64,000 nt of DNA from CAG-791 sp963596015 (GTDB taxonomy: Bacteria > Bacillota > Clostridia > Lachnospirales > Lachnospiraceae). Below are positions 31,854 through 39,690 of this stretch, in pieces (position 1 is the stretch's first letter; the number at the start of each line of letters is the position of its first letter). The position numbers and the translations under genes are program-made. The stretch is from the NCBI GenBank assembly GCA_963596015.1, contig CAVBJS010000004.1, positions 1 through 64,000 on the forward strand, in the 5' to 3' direction. Below the pieces are notes generated by a model. It was given only the letters and a program-made list of their open reading frames with translations. It searched no databases and was not told the DNA's origin.

Positions 31854-32864
31854 CCTCACTTGCTGTCCGACGCGGCATCCCAATTCGTAGAGACTGAAAT
31901 CCTTCACAAACTTCTCTCTGGCATTGCGGCAGATCTGCTCATACCGTTTCTCATCCTCCAGCTGCTGCAATGCATCCCAGAGTGCCTCTTCCCTTTTCGG
32001 TATGATAAAACCTGTTATACCATCCTCTATATAATCTCTGATCGTATCGTTTTGTGTAACGATGACCGGCTTTCCCAGCATGGCCGCCTGCAGCACCACC
32101 AGTTGTCCGGAGGAAAAATCCCCGGCCCGAAGTGGTATAATCACGGCTCTTGCCTGTGCCAACAGCCGCAGATAGTCGTCTCCGTGGCAGTTTTTCTCAT
32201 AATGAATGTTCTGGGTATCCCGTGCACTTTCCCTGTCGCTGATGATACAAAGAGATTCCCCGTGTCCGCTCCATGCATCCCGCAAAAAGTCATAATCCCT
32301 GTTGCTGCGCCCAGCAGCCAGATAAAAGATGCCTTTCCCCGCAGGCTCCGCTTTTCCGATCCTCTCTGAAATATCTGCGATTCCCAGGACTTCTGCCGCA
32401 AATTTCTCCTTCGGCACCCCAAAAAGCTTCCTGTAATTTTCTATCTCGCTTCTGCCGAATACATAGATCCTCCGGATATAGGGAGAAGTCACTGCGCTGC
32501 GGACAAAATGAAAATATATTTTTCCGATGATTCCCTTCTTCGGACGATAGATAAAGGTCATAATATCTATCGGAGGACACTTCCTGCAGCGGAATAACCG
32601 CAGATAATACGCCAATACCAGACCAAAGAACTGTTCCCAGGAAAGGATCCGTTCATAGCGATCTCTCACTGCCGCCAGATACATGGGATAAAAAATGTAC
32701 TTTAAATATCTGGTATATTTTTTTATTCCCGTATATTCATTGATACACCAGCGGCGCACCTCCCAAGGCTGCCCTGTGGTCTCTTCTATCCCTTTTTGAA
32801 ATTCCCAATCCGCGGGCACCGGATTGCCGGCCAGGATAACACTTTTTTTAACTTTAGTCTTCAT
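31845..32864 (-). CDS. Group 1 (GT4-like) glycosyltransferase
   Basis: A 339-residue protein of GT-B type. The C-terminal half has the nucleotide-sugar region (FYLAAGRSNRDYDFLRDAW, VIIPLRAGDFSSGQLVVLQAAMLGKPVIVT, DYIEDGITGFII), a standard GT4 pattern though the E-x7-E motif is modified. A short N-terminal hydrophobic patch (YIFYPMYLAA) may touch the membrane. The start is the ATG at 32862-32864, which overlaps the end of the upstream ORF by 11 bp, so translation is probably coupled to it. It likely acts in exopolysaccharide or cell-wall glycan assembly. Acceptor and donor are unknown. Confidence 0.82.
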   Translation of the reverse strand: MKTKVKKSVILAGNPVPADWEFQKGIEETTGQPWEVRRWCINEYTGIKKYTRYLKYIFYPMYLAAVRDRYERILSWEQFFGLVLAYYLRLFRCRKCPPIDIMTFIYRPKKGIIGKIYFHFVRSAVTSPYIRRIYVFGRSEIENYRKLFGVPKEKFAAEVLGIADISERIGKAEPAGKGIFYLAAGRSNRDYDFLRDAWSGHGESLCIISDRESARDTQNIHYEKNCHGDDYLRLLAQARAVIIPLRAGDFSSGQLVVLQAAMLGKPVIVTQNDTIRDYIEDGITGFIIPKREEALWDALQQLEDEKRYEQICRNAREKFVKDFSLYELGCRVGQQVRSV

Positions 32865-34953
32865 TCCACAGAGCTCCATAGGCATCCACGATCTGCTGCC
32901 AGTCATAATGCTCCCTGATCCTCTTCTTCGCCTTTTCGCCCAGGACATTTCTCTCCTGCTCTGTCATGGCATCTGCGCTGTCAATGAGGGACGACAGGTT
33001 TCCTTCCTCCTTCGTCCAGTATAAGGCGGCATCTTCTGCCACTTCCTCGTTAAAAGGTACCTGCAGCAGCAGATTGACCTTTGTGGCACCCATACTCTGC
33101 AAAAGACTGGGGTTCGTACCGCCCACCTCATGACCGTGTAGATAGCCACTGGCATTCTCCCGCAGTTCCTTTAATAACCGGGAATTGTACAATGTACCCA
33201 GAAAGCAGATCCGCGGATCTTCGGAAAAATGCAGTCTTTCCTCCAGCAGCCGGCGATACTGTTCATTTCCGTTCATGACCAGCAATAACTTCCGCTCTGT
33301 CCGGCTTCTCATGAATTCCCGCAATATGATCTCGATATTATTCTCTGCAACAAAGCGGCATACTACCAGATAATAGCCATCCTTCTCCAGTTCGTATTTC
33401 CTGTAAAGCTCCTCCAGTTCCGTGCTTATTTCTGCTCCGTTCTTACAGGATACTTCTGCGCCGTAGGGAATAAAGGTAGTGCGGGGCTGATAAGAGACAT
33501 AGGTATTCTGGATATATTCCTGTATGCTCATAGGCTTTGACAGGAAGAATCCCTGTCCTTCCGAACAGCCGGCCTTGCGAAGTGCCGACAGCTGTTCCAT
33601 GCTCTCTATTCCCTCCGCACTCAGATTAAACTTCATTTTTCTGGCCTGCTCAAACACTTCCGCAATAGCCCCTGCATTTGTCTTTCCTTCCATACGACGC
33701 AGATCCAGCTTAATAGCATCTGCATAGATCCGGTCCGCATCCTTTAAAAGCACAAAATCTCCGTTAAATCCGTCCATGATCACGCGGAATCCCTCTGCCC
33801 GCATACTATTCTCTAAAGCCTGCACAGAATCGCTGGCATTCAGATAGGCATTTTCTGCGATCTCTATTTCCAGATACCGCGGCGGTATCTTATATTTCTG
33901 GGCAAGCTTGGTAAAGCATTCCTTCACATCCATGGCCAGAACATCGGTCTTAGTCACATTGATGGAAACCGGGACCGGACGCAGGCCTGCATCGATCCAT
34001 TCTCTCAAGGTCTGGCATACTTTTTCCCATACATACTGATCCAGTTTGGTGATATAGCCGTTCTTTTCCAGGATCGGAATAAAGACAGAAGGAAGGATCT
34101 CCCCCATCTTGCCGTGGTTCCAGCGCACCAGTGCTTCTGCTCCCACCATTTTGCGGGTGTTGATATCAAAACGCGGCTGCAGCTGGAACGTAAACTCTTC
34201 CTTCTGCAGGCCTTCCAGGATCTGGGGCATCAGGATCTTCTCATGTTCCCCGCCGGCAGATGCGGCAGCCTCCGAACTTGCTGCGGAAAAGGCCGGTGTC
34301 TTAGGGATACGATCCAAAAGCTGGGTCACCTCACCAAACTCTCTTCTCTCCCGGTAAAGCTTTTGTTCTTCTACCGTGGGAATGATGTTCTTGTGAAAGG
34401 AATCTACAAAAAGGCCCAGGCTGCGCAGCATGGTGTTCCAGGCCGAGCGATACAGAATATTAAAGATCAGGGAAAGAATCACACCTGCAATGGAGGTATA
34501 AAACGCGATCTGAATACCGGACAAAAGAGTCTGCACACTGGTCAACGCGTCATTGACAGTGCTAAAGCCGATCCCGCGGATACCGACCAGAAGACCGATA
34601 AAGGTACCCAGAATGCCAAGGCTGGTCAGCATACCCGGCACCTGACTGACCAACGTCTGCCAGCTGTGAAGAGAGAGCATATCTTCATTAACGTAATCTG
34701 TGATATCGCTGAGCACCTGTCCGTTCTGCTGCTGACTGTTTACCTTGCTCCGGTATTCATCAAAAGCCTCATCCAGCACCCGTTGGCCGAAGAGATCATC
34801 GTCACTGCGAATAGACGACCAGGCAGAACTGGACTGCACCTCCATGGCACGCTCTATCCCATCCAATCCCCGCTCCAACGCTGCTTCATAATGCAATACC
34901 GGCAGGATGCCGCCCAATACGGCCACCACTATAGTCCCCGCCATCAGCAGCAC
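32854..34953 (-). CDS. Chimeric ORF: ExbB/ZorA-like channel domain + EAL domain + C-terminal half of rhamnosyltransferase
   Basis: 699 residues as called from GTG at 34953. Residues 1-190: MotA/TolQ/ExbB-like domain with membrane segments (about 1-20, 108-127, 147-168) and the motif MLTSLGILGTFIGLL, closest in feel to ZorA-type proteins. Residues about 240-478: EAL cyclic-di-GMP phosphodiesterase domain with GAEALVRW, SINVT, EIAE, DAIKLDL, SAEGIES and GQGFFLSKPM; the DDFG loop reads MDGFNGD, so the second metal/catalytic Asp is missing and activity is doubtful. Residues about 480-699: C-terminal half of a DUF1972/Cps2T-like rhamnosyltransferase (TTFIPYGAEV, YYLVVCRFVAENN, GYLHGHEVGGTNPSLLQSMG, EVAEDAALYWTKEEGNL), without its N-terminal Rossmann half. 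The join lies near 33510-33530. The true start is probably 35045, separated by a one-base shift (see next entry). It is followed, with overlap, by another glycosyltransferase gene. Confidence 0.85.
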   Translation of the reverse strand: MLLMAGTIVVAVLGGILPVLHYEAALERGLDGIERAMEVQSSSAWSSIRSDDDLFGQRVLDEAFDEYRSKVNSQQQNGQVLSDITDYVNEDMLSLHSWQTLVSQVPGMLTSLGILGTFIGLLVGIRGIGFSTVNDALTSVQTLLSGIQIAFYTSIAGVILSLIFNILYRSAWNTMLRSLGLFVDSFHKNIIPTVEEQKLYRERREFGEVTQLLDRIPKTPAFSAASSEAAASAGGEHEKILMPQILEGLQKEEFTFQLQPRFDINTRKMVGAEALVRWNHGKMGEILPSVFIPILEKNGYITKLDQYVWEKVCQTLREWIDAGLRPVPVSINVTKTDVLAMDVKECFTKLAQKYKIPPRYLEIEIAENAYLNASDSVQALENSMRAEGFRVIMDGFNGDFVLLKDADRIYADAIKLDLRRMEGKTNAGAIAEVFEQARKMKFNLSAEGIESMEQLSALRKAGCSEGQGFFLSKPMSIQEYIQNTYVSYQPRTTFIPYGAEVSCKNGAEISTELEELYRKYELEKDGYYLVVCRFVAENNIEIILREFMRSRTERKLLLVMNGNEQYRRLLEERLHFSEDPRICFLGTLYNSRLLKELRENASGYLHGHEVGGTNPSLLQSMGATKVNLLLQVPFNEEVAEDAALYWTKEEGNLSSLIDSADAMTEQERNVLGEKAKKRIREHYDWQQIVDAYGALWNED

Positions 34954-35045
34954 AAAGAGAAGTGACAGAACATCCGGCGAATAGACCGCCAGTGCAGCCC
35001 CCCTGCCAGCACTATGATGATCAGCATATACAAACTTCTGCGCAT
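34954..35045 (-). other. Probable true 5' end of the chimeric gene, out of frame by one base at a run of six G
   Basis: An ATG at 35043-35045 is preceded by AGGAGAGGGGTAAC, a strong ribosome binding site, and opens a frame beginning MRRSLYMLIIIVLAGG. That frame stops within 90 bp. If the homopolymer at 34998-35003 (six C on the plus strand) had seven, the frame would continue as ALAVYSPDVLSLLFVLLMAG straight into the ExbB-like domain, giving a proper membrane helix. The six-base run therefore is a sequencing error, an inactivating mutation, or a phase-variable tract. Confidence 0.7.
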
Positions 35046-35124
35046 GTTACCCCTCTCCTGTTGCCCGTCTTTATACTATCTATTACGCTTTTACAAACAA
35101 TACTACATCAAAAAAAGCATTTTT

Positions 35125-35165
35125 AAAAGCAACAATGGACGACCCACTGTTGCTTTTATTTTTAC
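35125..35165. terminator. Bidirectional terminator after the GGDEF gene
   Basis: AAAAGCAACA...TGTTGCTTTT form a perfect 10-bp stem with A/T tracts at both sides. On the minus strand it lies 30 nt after the GGDEF stop and before the chimeric gene, so the two are not an obligate operon. Confidence 0.75.
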
Positions 35166-35193
35166 CTTTTCCTTATCCTTTTTATTATTCTTC

Positions 35194-36360
35194 TTATTCT
35201 GAGTAATTCTTCGTCCTGTCTGTTGCCTTCTCCCGCTCCAGATGAAATCTTCGCTTCTCACGATACATCTTTTCATCCATGCGCTTTAAAAAGCTTTCGG
35301 CGTCGTCCTTAGGCTGCCATTTGGTATAACCCATGGCCACACTGAGGGTGAAGGGTTCTATGCCGGCGGCATTAAACCGGGACAGATTGGTATCGATCTC
35401 TTCCATGGCTTCCCGGGTGCTTTCCTCAGAGCCTTCCGGCAAAAGGACGATGAACTCATCTCCTGCATAGCGGATGGCAATAGCGCCGTCCGGCACGGAT
35501 CGGAAAAGGATCTCTCCCATTTTGCAAATTGCCCGGTCTCCTGTGCTGTGTCCCCATTCATCATTGATACTCTTAAAATAGTTTATGTCCATCATAATGC
35601 CATACAGACACGATTTGTCTTTGCTTTCTTCTTTTGACAGCAAAGCATTAAAATATCGTCGATTGTAAAGACCGGAAAGCTCATCCATATACAGGTTCTC
35701 TGAATAGGACTGCAGCTGCACAAAGATCATGGCCGCCATCACCATGATCCAGGAAGAAGTGACACCGTAACACACCATCTGGATCAGTACCCCCGCCAGA
35801 CAGGGGCCGATAAAATACTGTACGGGAAAGAAATCCAAATTTCTCCCCTGTCTCTTGGAATGATAGACCAGATAAACGCTGTAAGCAAAATAGATCATCA
35901 GGCTGATATAGCCGATCAGGGACCATGTACCTCTCCTGTATATATTATCCGACGATATGCTAAACAGGATGCCGGGCACAAAAAGATTGCACAGGATGGC
36001 AATGACCTCTATGAGCCAGGGGATCATGACGATCCCGGCTTTGCGCATGGTACTTTTATAATTCCGGTAGATATGCAGATCCACATACAGACACCACAAA
36101 AGGCCGATGCTCACCGTTCCTGCAAAGCAAAGGCTGTTGGCGAAATAGTTGATCAGGATACTGCCGGGAAAGACCACCCCGTCTATCAGAAAGGAAACCG
36201 TCTCAAATATGGCCCCAAACAGGTTCACATAGGCCATCCCTTCAAAGAACATATCATCCGTATGAATATTTTCTCTGTTTTTTCGTCGGCAAACTAAGAG
36301 AAACCATGTCATCAGCACGGTGATCCCGTTTGCCATCAATATTTCTTTTAGATCGATCAT
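35194..36360 (-). CDS. Membrane-bound diguanylate cyclase (GGDEF)
   Basis: A 388-residue protein. Six to seven membrane segments (residues about 10-215) form a sensing region, followed by a GGDEF domain with DELSGLYNRRYF at its start, DINYFKSINDEWGHSTGD and the catalytic motif RYAGDEF (AGDEF is an active variant). It should make cyclic di-GMP from two GTP. No I-site RxxD precedes the motif clearly. Start at 36360, with an ATG also at 36333; a -35 TTAACT and -10 TATGCT spaced 17 bp are visible upstream on the minus strand near 36420-36450. Next to an EAL-containing ORF, it forms a cyclic-di-GMP locus. Confidence 0.92.
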   Translation of the reverse strand: MIDLKEILMANGITVLMTWFLLVCRRKNRENIHTDDMFFEGMAYVNLFGAIFETVSFLIDGVVFPGSILINYFANSLCFAGTVSIGLLWCLYVDLHIYRNYKSTMRKAGIVMIPWLIEVIAILCNLFVPGILFSISSDNIYRRGTWSLIGYISLMIYFAYSVYLVYHSKRQGRNLDFFPVQYFIGPCLAGVLIQMVCYGVTSSWIMVMAAMIFVQLQSYSENLYMDELSGLYNRRYFNALLSKEESKDKSCLYGIMMDINYFKSINDEWGHSTGDRAICKMGEILFRSVPDGAIAIRYAGDEFIVLLPEGSEESTREAMEEIDTNLSRFNAAGIEPFTLSVAMGYTKWQPKDDAESFLKRMDEKMYREKRRFHLEREKATDRTKNYSE

Positions 36361-36526
36361 TGTATTACCGCTTTATCCACGCTTCTTCTCATCCCATGCC
36401 TGTTACCTACTGACAATTTTAGCATAGCTGTCTGTAATTTTACAGTTAAAACAAGCATAAAATCGTGCTTTTTCCTTAGCTCGGTTGCCGCTTGGCCGAC
36501 ATCAGAACAGTCGCTTAGCGCATTTC

Positions 36527-37414
36527 CTACAAGCTCTCCACCTCTGCCAGTGTAGGAATGGAAGCGCCCGCTCCTTTCCTGCCCACAGCGATGGCAGAAG
36601 CTTTAGAAGCAGTCTGCAGTGCTTCCTGCACACTCTTTCCTCTTATGATGCTTCCCATAAAATAGCCGGTAAAGGTATCCCCTGCCGCCGTGGTATCCAC
36701 TGTTTTTACCGGATAAACAGGCTGCCGGTATTTCTCCTCTTTATATCCGTACAAAGAGCCTTCTTTGCCCAGTGTCAGGATGATCCGGGTCTCGGGGAAT
36801 CTCTCCATCAGCCGGTCCAGGATCTCCTCATGGGTCCCCTTGGCAACGCCGCTGAGGGCGCCGCCCTCCACTTCATTCAGCATGAGATAATCTACGAATT
36901 CCAGAGGCATGGAGAAGATCTTTTCATCCATTGGCGAAGGATTCAGCACAATATACATGCCCAGTTGATGGGCCTTTTCCATGATATAGGGAATCTCACT
37001 GATCTCATTTTGCAGGATGATATAATCTCCCTTGGAAAAATGGGACAGTGCCAGATCTGCATCCTCCCTGGTGATCATCTGATTGGCGCCGCCGAATAAA
37101 ATGATATTATTCTCCCCCTCGGGCGTCCTTTGGATAATGGCATGGCCGCTTAAGGACTCCTTTTTCTGCACCAGTTCTGTATGAACCCCGGCTTCCTGTA
37201 ATCCCTGCAGCAGCATATCACTGTCGTGGTCTCCCACTGCGCCTGCGTGCCAGGTATCGGTACCGCTCTTGGCAAAAGCGATGGACTGGTTCATGCCCTT
37301 TCCGCCGCAATACAGCTGCAATCCCTTGGATGAAATAGTTTCACCCGGCTGCACAAAATGCTCCACCTCATATACGTAATCAATGTTTAACGCACCGAAT
37401 ACAAGAACCTTCAT
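36527..37414 (-). CDS. PfkB-family sugar kinase, ribokinase-like
   Basis: A 295-residue kinase with the N-terminal PfkB signature (VFGALNIDYVYEVEHFVQPG, YCGGKGMNQSIAFAKSG) and the ATP/anion-hole motif TVDTTAAGDTFTGYF containing the catalytic Asp. Best match is ribokinase, giving ribose 5-phosphate, but deoxyribose or a related sugar is possible. The start is the ATG at 37412-37414, preceded by AAAGGAGAATGGG; the longer frame upstream is part of a hairpin repeat. No transporter gene is adjacent. Confidence 0.87.
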   Translation of the reverse strand: MKVLVFGALNIDYVYEVEHFVQPGETISSKGLQLYCGGKGMNQSIAFAKSGTDTWHAGAVGDHDSDMLLQGLQEAGVHTELVQKKESLSGHAIIQRTPEGENNIILFGGANQMITREDADLALSHFSKGDYIILQNEISEIPYIMEKAHQLGMYIVLNPSPMDEKIFSMPLEFVDYLMLNEVEGGALSGVAKGTHEEILDRLMERFPETRIILTLGKEGSLYGYKEEKYRQPVYPVKTVDTTAAGDTFTGYFMGSIIRGKSVQEALQTASKASAIAVGRKGAGASIPTLAEVESL

Positions 37415-37423
37415 CCCATTCTC

Positions 37424-37450
37424 CTTTTCTGAGCAGCTTTTCCGCGGAAA
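37424..37450. repeat. Family B hairpin-Shine-Dalgarno unit before the sugar kinase
   Basis: On the minus strand CCGCGGAAAAGCTGCTCAGAAAAGGAG leads into the kinase start. The GCTGCTCAGAAA core is the same as at 12741-12906 and 63714-63757. Confidence 0.7.
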
Positions 37451-37605
37451 GACACCGAGGATCATATACTATAGCCAATGTATACAGATTGTACGCAGAC
37501 TTTTCTGACTATTCCTTATATTTATGATTGTAGTTGGTCAGCATTTATCTTGCAATGAAAAGTTGCGATCATTTCCTGCATTTTGCTGTGATCTGTTCAT
37601 TACCA

Positions 37606-37686
37606 TTCCGCCGCCGTTCAGAAAGCAAGGGACGGCGGCGGAACCGTAATATCTATTTATCTATTTATCTATTTATCTATTTCGCT
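37606..37686. repeat. Perfect 12-bp hairpin followed by octamer tandem repeat
   Basis: TTCCGCCGCCGT (37606-37617) and ACGGCGGCGGAA (37632-37643) are perfect inverted repeats. From about 37652 the octamer CTATTTAT is repeated three times plus a partial copy. The stretch lies between divergent genes, upstream of the Crp/Fnr promoter. No ORF is present. Length-variable repeats at such a position could alter expression. Confidence 0.8.
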
Positions 37687-37727
37687 TATCTATACCGCTC
37701 AGATATTCCCATCGGATCCACTTTCAT

Positions 37728-37811
37728 TTGCCATATGCCCAATAAATTTTTATAATAGGCAAAGAAATGCCTGACAGTTTTTCTTTTTAAACTGTATAAA
37801 TTAAACTGTAT
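37728..37811 (+). promoter_or_regulatory. Promoter and leader of the Crp/Fnr-type gene
   Basis: -35 TTGCCA (37728-37733), 17-bp spacer and perfect -10 TATAAT (37751-37756). The leader contains a direct repeat TTAAACTGTAT at 37787-37797 and 37801-37811, period 14 bp, which may be a protein-binding site. Confidence 0.7.
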
Positions 37812-37847
37812 CAATGATGCAAACAGAAAAGGTGACGGTTTAGCCGC

Positions 37848-38504
37848 ATGGACATGGATTTTCTTAAAAAGACCACCTTGTTTCGTGAAATGAATGGGGA
37901 AGAGATCGACGCAGCTCTGCACTTTCTTCATGCTAAAGAACAGAGCTTTAAGAAGGGAGATTTCATTCTCCTTGCGGGAGAAGTGACGGATAAAATAGGA
38001 CTTGTATCGGAGGGAAGTGTCACCATAGAAAGTGATGATGCCTGGGGCAACCGGACTATTTTAAGCAGCGTGGAGGCCGGCCATTTTTTTGCGGAAACCT
38101 ATGCCCTATTGCCGGATGAGCCCATGTTGGTAAATGTGGCTGCAAACAAAGACTGCCGTATCCTCTTTTTGAGGATCGGCAGTCTGCAGCACTTACAGAG
38201 CAGCAGCGAACCATGGATGCTGAAATTTATCTCCAACCTGCTGATTCTCTCCACGCACAAGAATCTGGCCCTGTCCGGCCGCAGTTTTCACACTGCCCCC
38301 AAGACCATCCGCGGCCGTGTCATGTCCTACCTAAACGCTGTCTCCATCCGGAAGCACAGCAAACAGTTCACCATTCCCTTTGACAGACAGCAGCTGGCAG
38401 ATTACCTTAACCTGGACCGCACCGCTCTGTCCAAAGAGCTTGGAAAAATGAAAAGGGATGGGCTGATCGATTACCATAAGAATACGTTTAAGATCATTGT
38501 ATAA
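37848..38504 (+). CDS. Crp/Fnr-family regulator
   Basis: A 218-residue protein with an N-terminal cyclic-nucleotide-binding-like beta-barrel (FKKGDFILLAGEVTDKIGLVSEG) and a C-terminal winged helix (RQQLADYLNLDRTALSKELGKMKRDGLI). No N-terminal cysteine cluster is present, so it is not a classical Fe-S FNR. It is convergent with a ferredoxin-domain gene, an arrangement seen in Clostridia where such regulators handle redox or nitrosative stress. Two starts are possible (37848 and 37854); the upstream AAAGGTGACGG is somewhat distant from both. Confidence 0.9.
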   Translation: MDMDFLKKTTLFREMNGEEIDAALHFLHAKEQSFKKGDFILLAGEVTDKIGLVSEGSVTIESDDAWGNRTILSSVEAGHFFAETYALLPDEPMLVNVAANKDCRILFLRIGSLQHLQSSSEPWMLKFISNLLILSTHKNLALSGRSFHTAPKTIRGRVMSYLNAVSIRKHSKQFTIPFDRQQLADYLNLDRTALSKELGKMKRDGLIDYHKNTFKIIV

Positions 38505-38514
38505 AAACCACTAT

Positions 38515-39249
38515 TTACTCTAAGATCCTGCCGTCTCTTGTGATCGTCACCACCTGCCAGGGAATAAACTTTCCACTGGCTTTCAAGGCATTCTCCGCGG
38601 CGTACTGCAATCCGCCGCAGCAGGGCACTTCCATGCGCACGATGGTCACACTTTTGATATCATTATCCCGGATGATGGCAGTCAGCTTTTCCGAATAGTC
38701 GATATCATCTAACTTCGGACATCCGATGATGGTTGTCTTTCCTTTCATAAATTCCTCATGCATATTGGCATAGGCATAGGCCGTGCAATCCGCTGCGATC
38801 AGAAGCTTTGCACCGTCAAAAAAGGGAGCCTGTTCCGGCACCAGCTTGATCTGACAGGGCCACTGCGCCAGGCGGGATACAGATCTTCTTACCTGTTCTG
38901 TTTCTGTCTCCGGTTCTTCTTCCCGGTTTGCATTAAACTGCATCATCCGGGAGCCCGGACATCCTGCAAAAGGTGTCATGGTCTTCTCTTCCATTTTCTT
39001 TTCCTCTTTCTTTTTTGCCTGCGCTGCCTTTACTGCCGCTTCATCGTATTCCGGTGCTTCCCGCTCCTCGAAACTGATGGCACCTGTGGGACAGTTGGGC
39101 AGACAGTCACCAAAGCCGTCACAGAAGTGTTCCCGCATCAGCTTAGCCTTACCGTCAATAATGTCAATGGCGCCTTCATGACAGGCATTGGCACACAGCC
39201 CGCAGCCGTTACATTTTTCTTCATCAATGCGAATGATCCGTCTTATCAT
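38515..39249 (-). CDS. Two-[4Fe-4S] ferredoxin-domain protein with C-terminal CCGG domain
   Basis: A 244-residue protein. The N-terminal ferredoxin fold has CNGCGLCANACHEGA and CDGFGDCLPNCPTGA (the second motif has wider spacing in its first half). A Lys/Glu-rich linker follows, then a C-terminal domain with ADCTAYAYANMHEEF, GCPKLDD and EVPCCGGLQYA. Proteins of this type accompany Crp/Fnr regulators and hydroxylamine reductase genes in anaerobes; the precise function is unknown. The start is the ATG at 39247-39249 with GGAGGTACAA. It is convergent with the Crp/Fnr gene, only 10 bp apart. Confidence 0.85.
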   Translation of the reverse strand: MIRRIIRIDEEKCNGCGLCANACHEGAIDIIDGKAKLMREHFCDGFGDCLPNCPTGAISFEEREAPEYDEAAVKAAQAKKKEEKKMEEKTMTPFAGCPGSRMMQFNANREEEPETETEQVRRSVSRLAQWPCQIKLVPEQAPFFDGAKLLIAADCTAYAYANMHEEFMKGKTTIIGCPKLDDIDYSEKLTAIIRDNDIKSVTIVRMEVPCCGGLQYAAENALKASGKFIPWQVVTITRDGRILE

Positions 39250-39253
39250 TTGT

Positions 39254-39450
39254 ACCTCCGTATGCCGCAGCCACGGCAACAATCCAAGGAGTATTTCGCC
39301 CAGGCGAATCCTCCGATGTGATTTCCTTGCTGTAATTCTACATACGGACCGGCAAAAAGTATGTGGTTATCACCACCTTTTTCTAAGCGAGTACACACTA
39401 CCTCGACTTAAATTTCACTTTGACCTCTTTATGCCGCAGCTTTTCTGCGG
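39254..39450. repeat. Diverged family A hairpin units and spacer
   Basis: On the plus strand 39254-39322 reads like a decayed unit (ATGCCGCAG, then CGCCCAGGCGAATCCTCCGATGTG), and its end provides GGAGGTAC before the ferredoxin-gene ATG. A second fragment, GACCTCTTTATGCCGCAGC with TTTTCTGCGG, lies at 39420-39450. Between them is AT-rich sequence without ORF. Confidence 0.75.
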
Positions 39451-39517
39451 AACCGCCAGAAGCCACCCAATGGGAACCGCCCACCCGATGTCAGTGACGC
39501 CGTTTCGCGTCTGTACG

Positions 39518-39590
39518 GCAGAGATTCCGTTCGCCCGTTGCAATGCGGATGGATTCTTTTTAGAATATGACAGTGATCGTGCCGGCGTTT
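39518..39590 (+). pseudogene. Remnant of a MetE-like methyltransferase gene
   Basis: The frame starting GCA GAG encodes AEIPFARCNADGFFLEY and then DSDRAG before a stop, almost the same as AEILFGHCNVDGFFLEY-DSDRAG in the intact gene at 43540-44664 (bases around 44325-44400). Nothing upstream or downstream of the 73 bp continues the similarity. It is a relic of duplication or recombination within a family A repeat region. Confidence 0.8.
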
Positions 39591-39690
39591 TTTAAGACAC
39601 GCAAGAATTGATAAAAAGATTATAATAAAATTGTTAAAAAGGCATCGCGCAATAAGTCACAGATCAGGAAACCAGGACGGAAATTAATCC

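Noticed and set aside
34622..34700. Zorya defence system based on the ZorA-like motif
   Set aside because: No ZorB/OmpA-like partner, ZorC/D or ZorE gene is nearby, and the domain is fused to an EAL domain; only a domain-level resemblance is kept.
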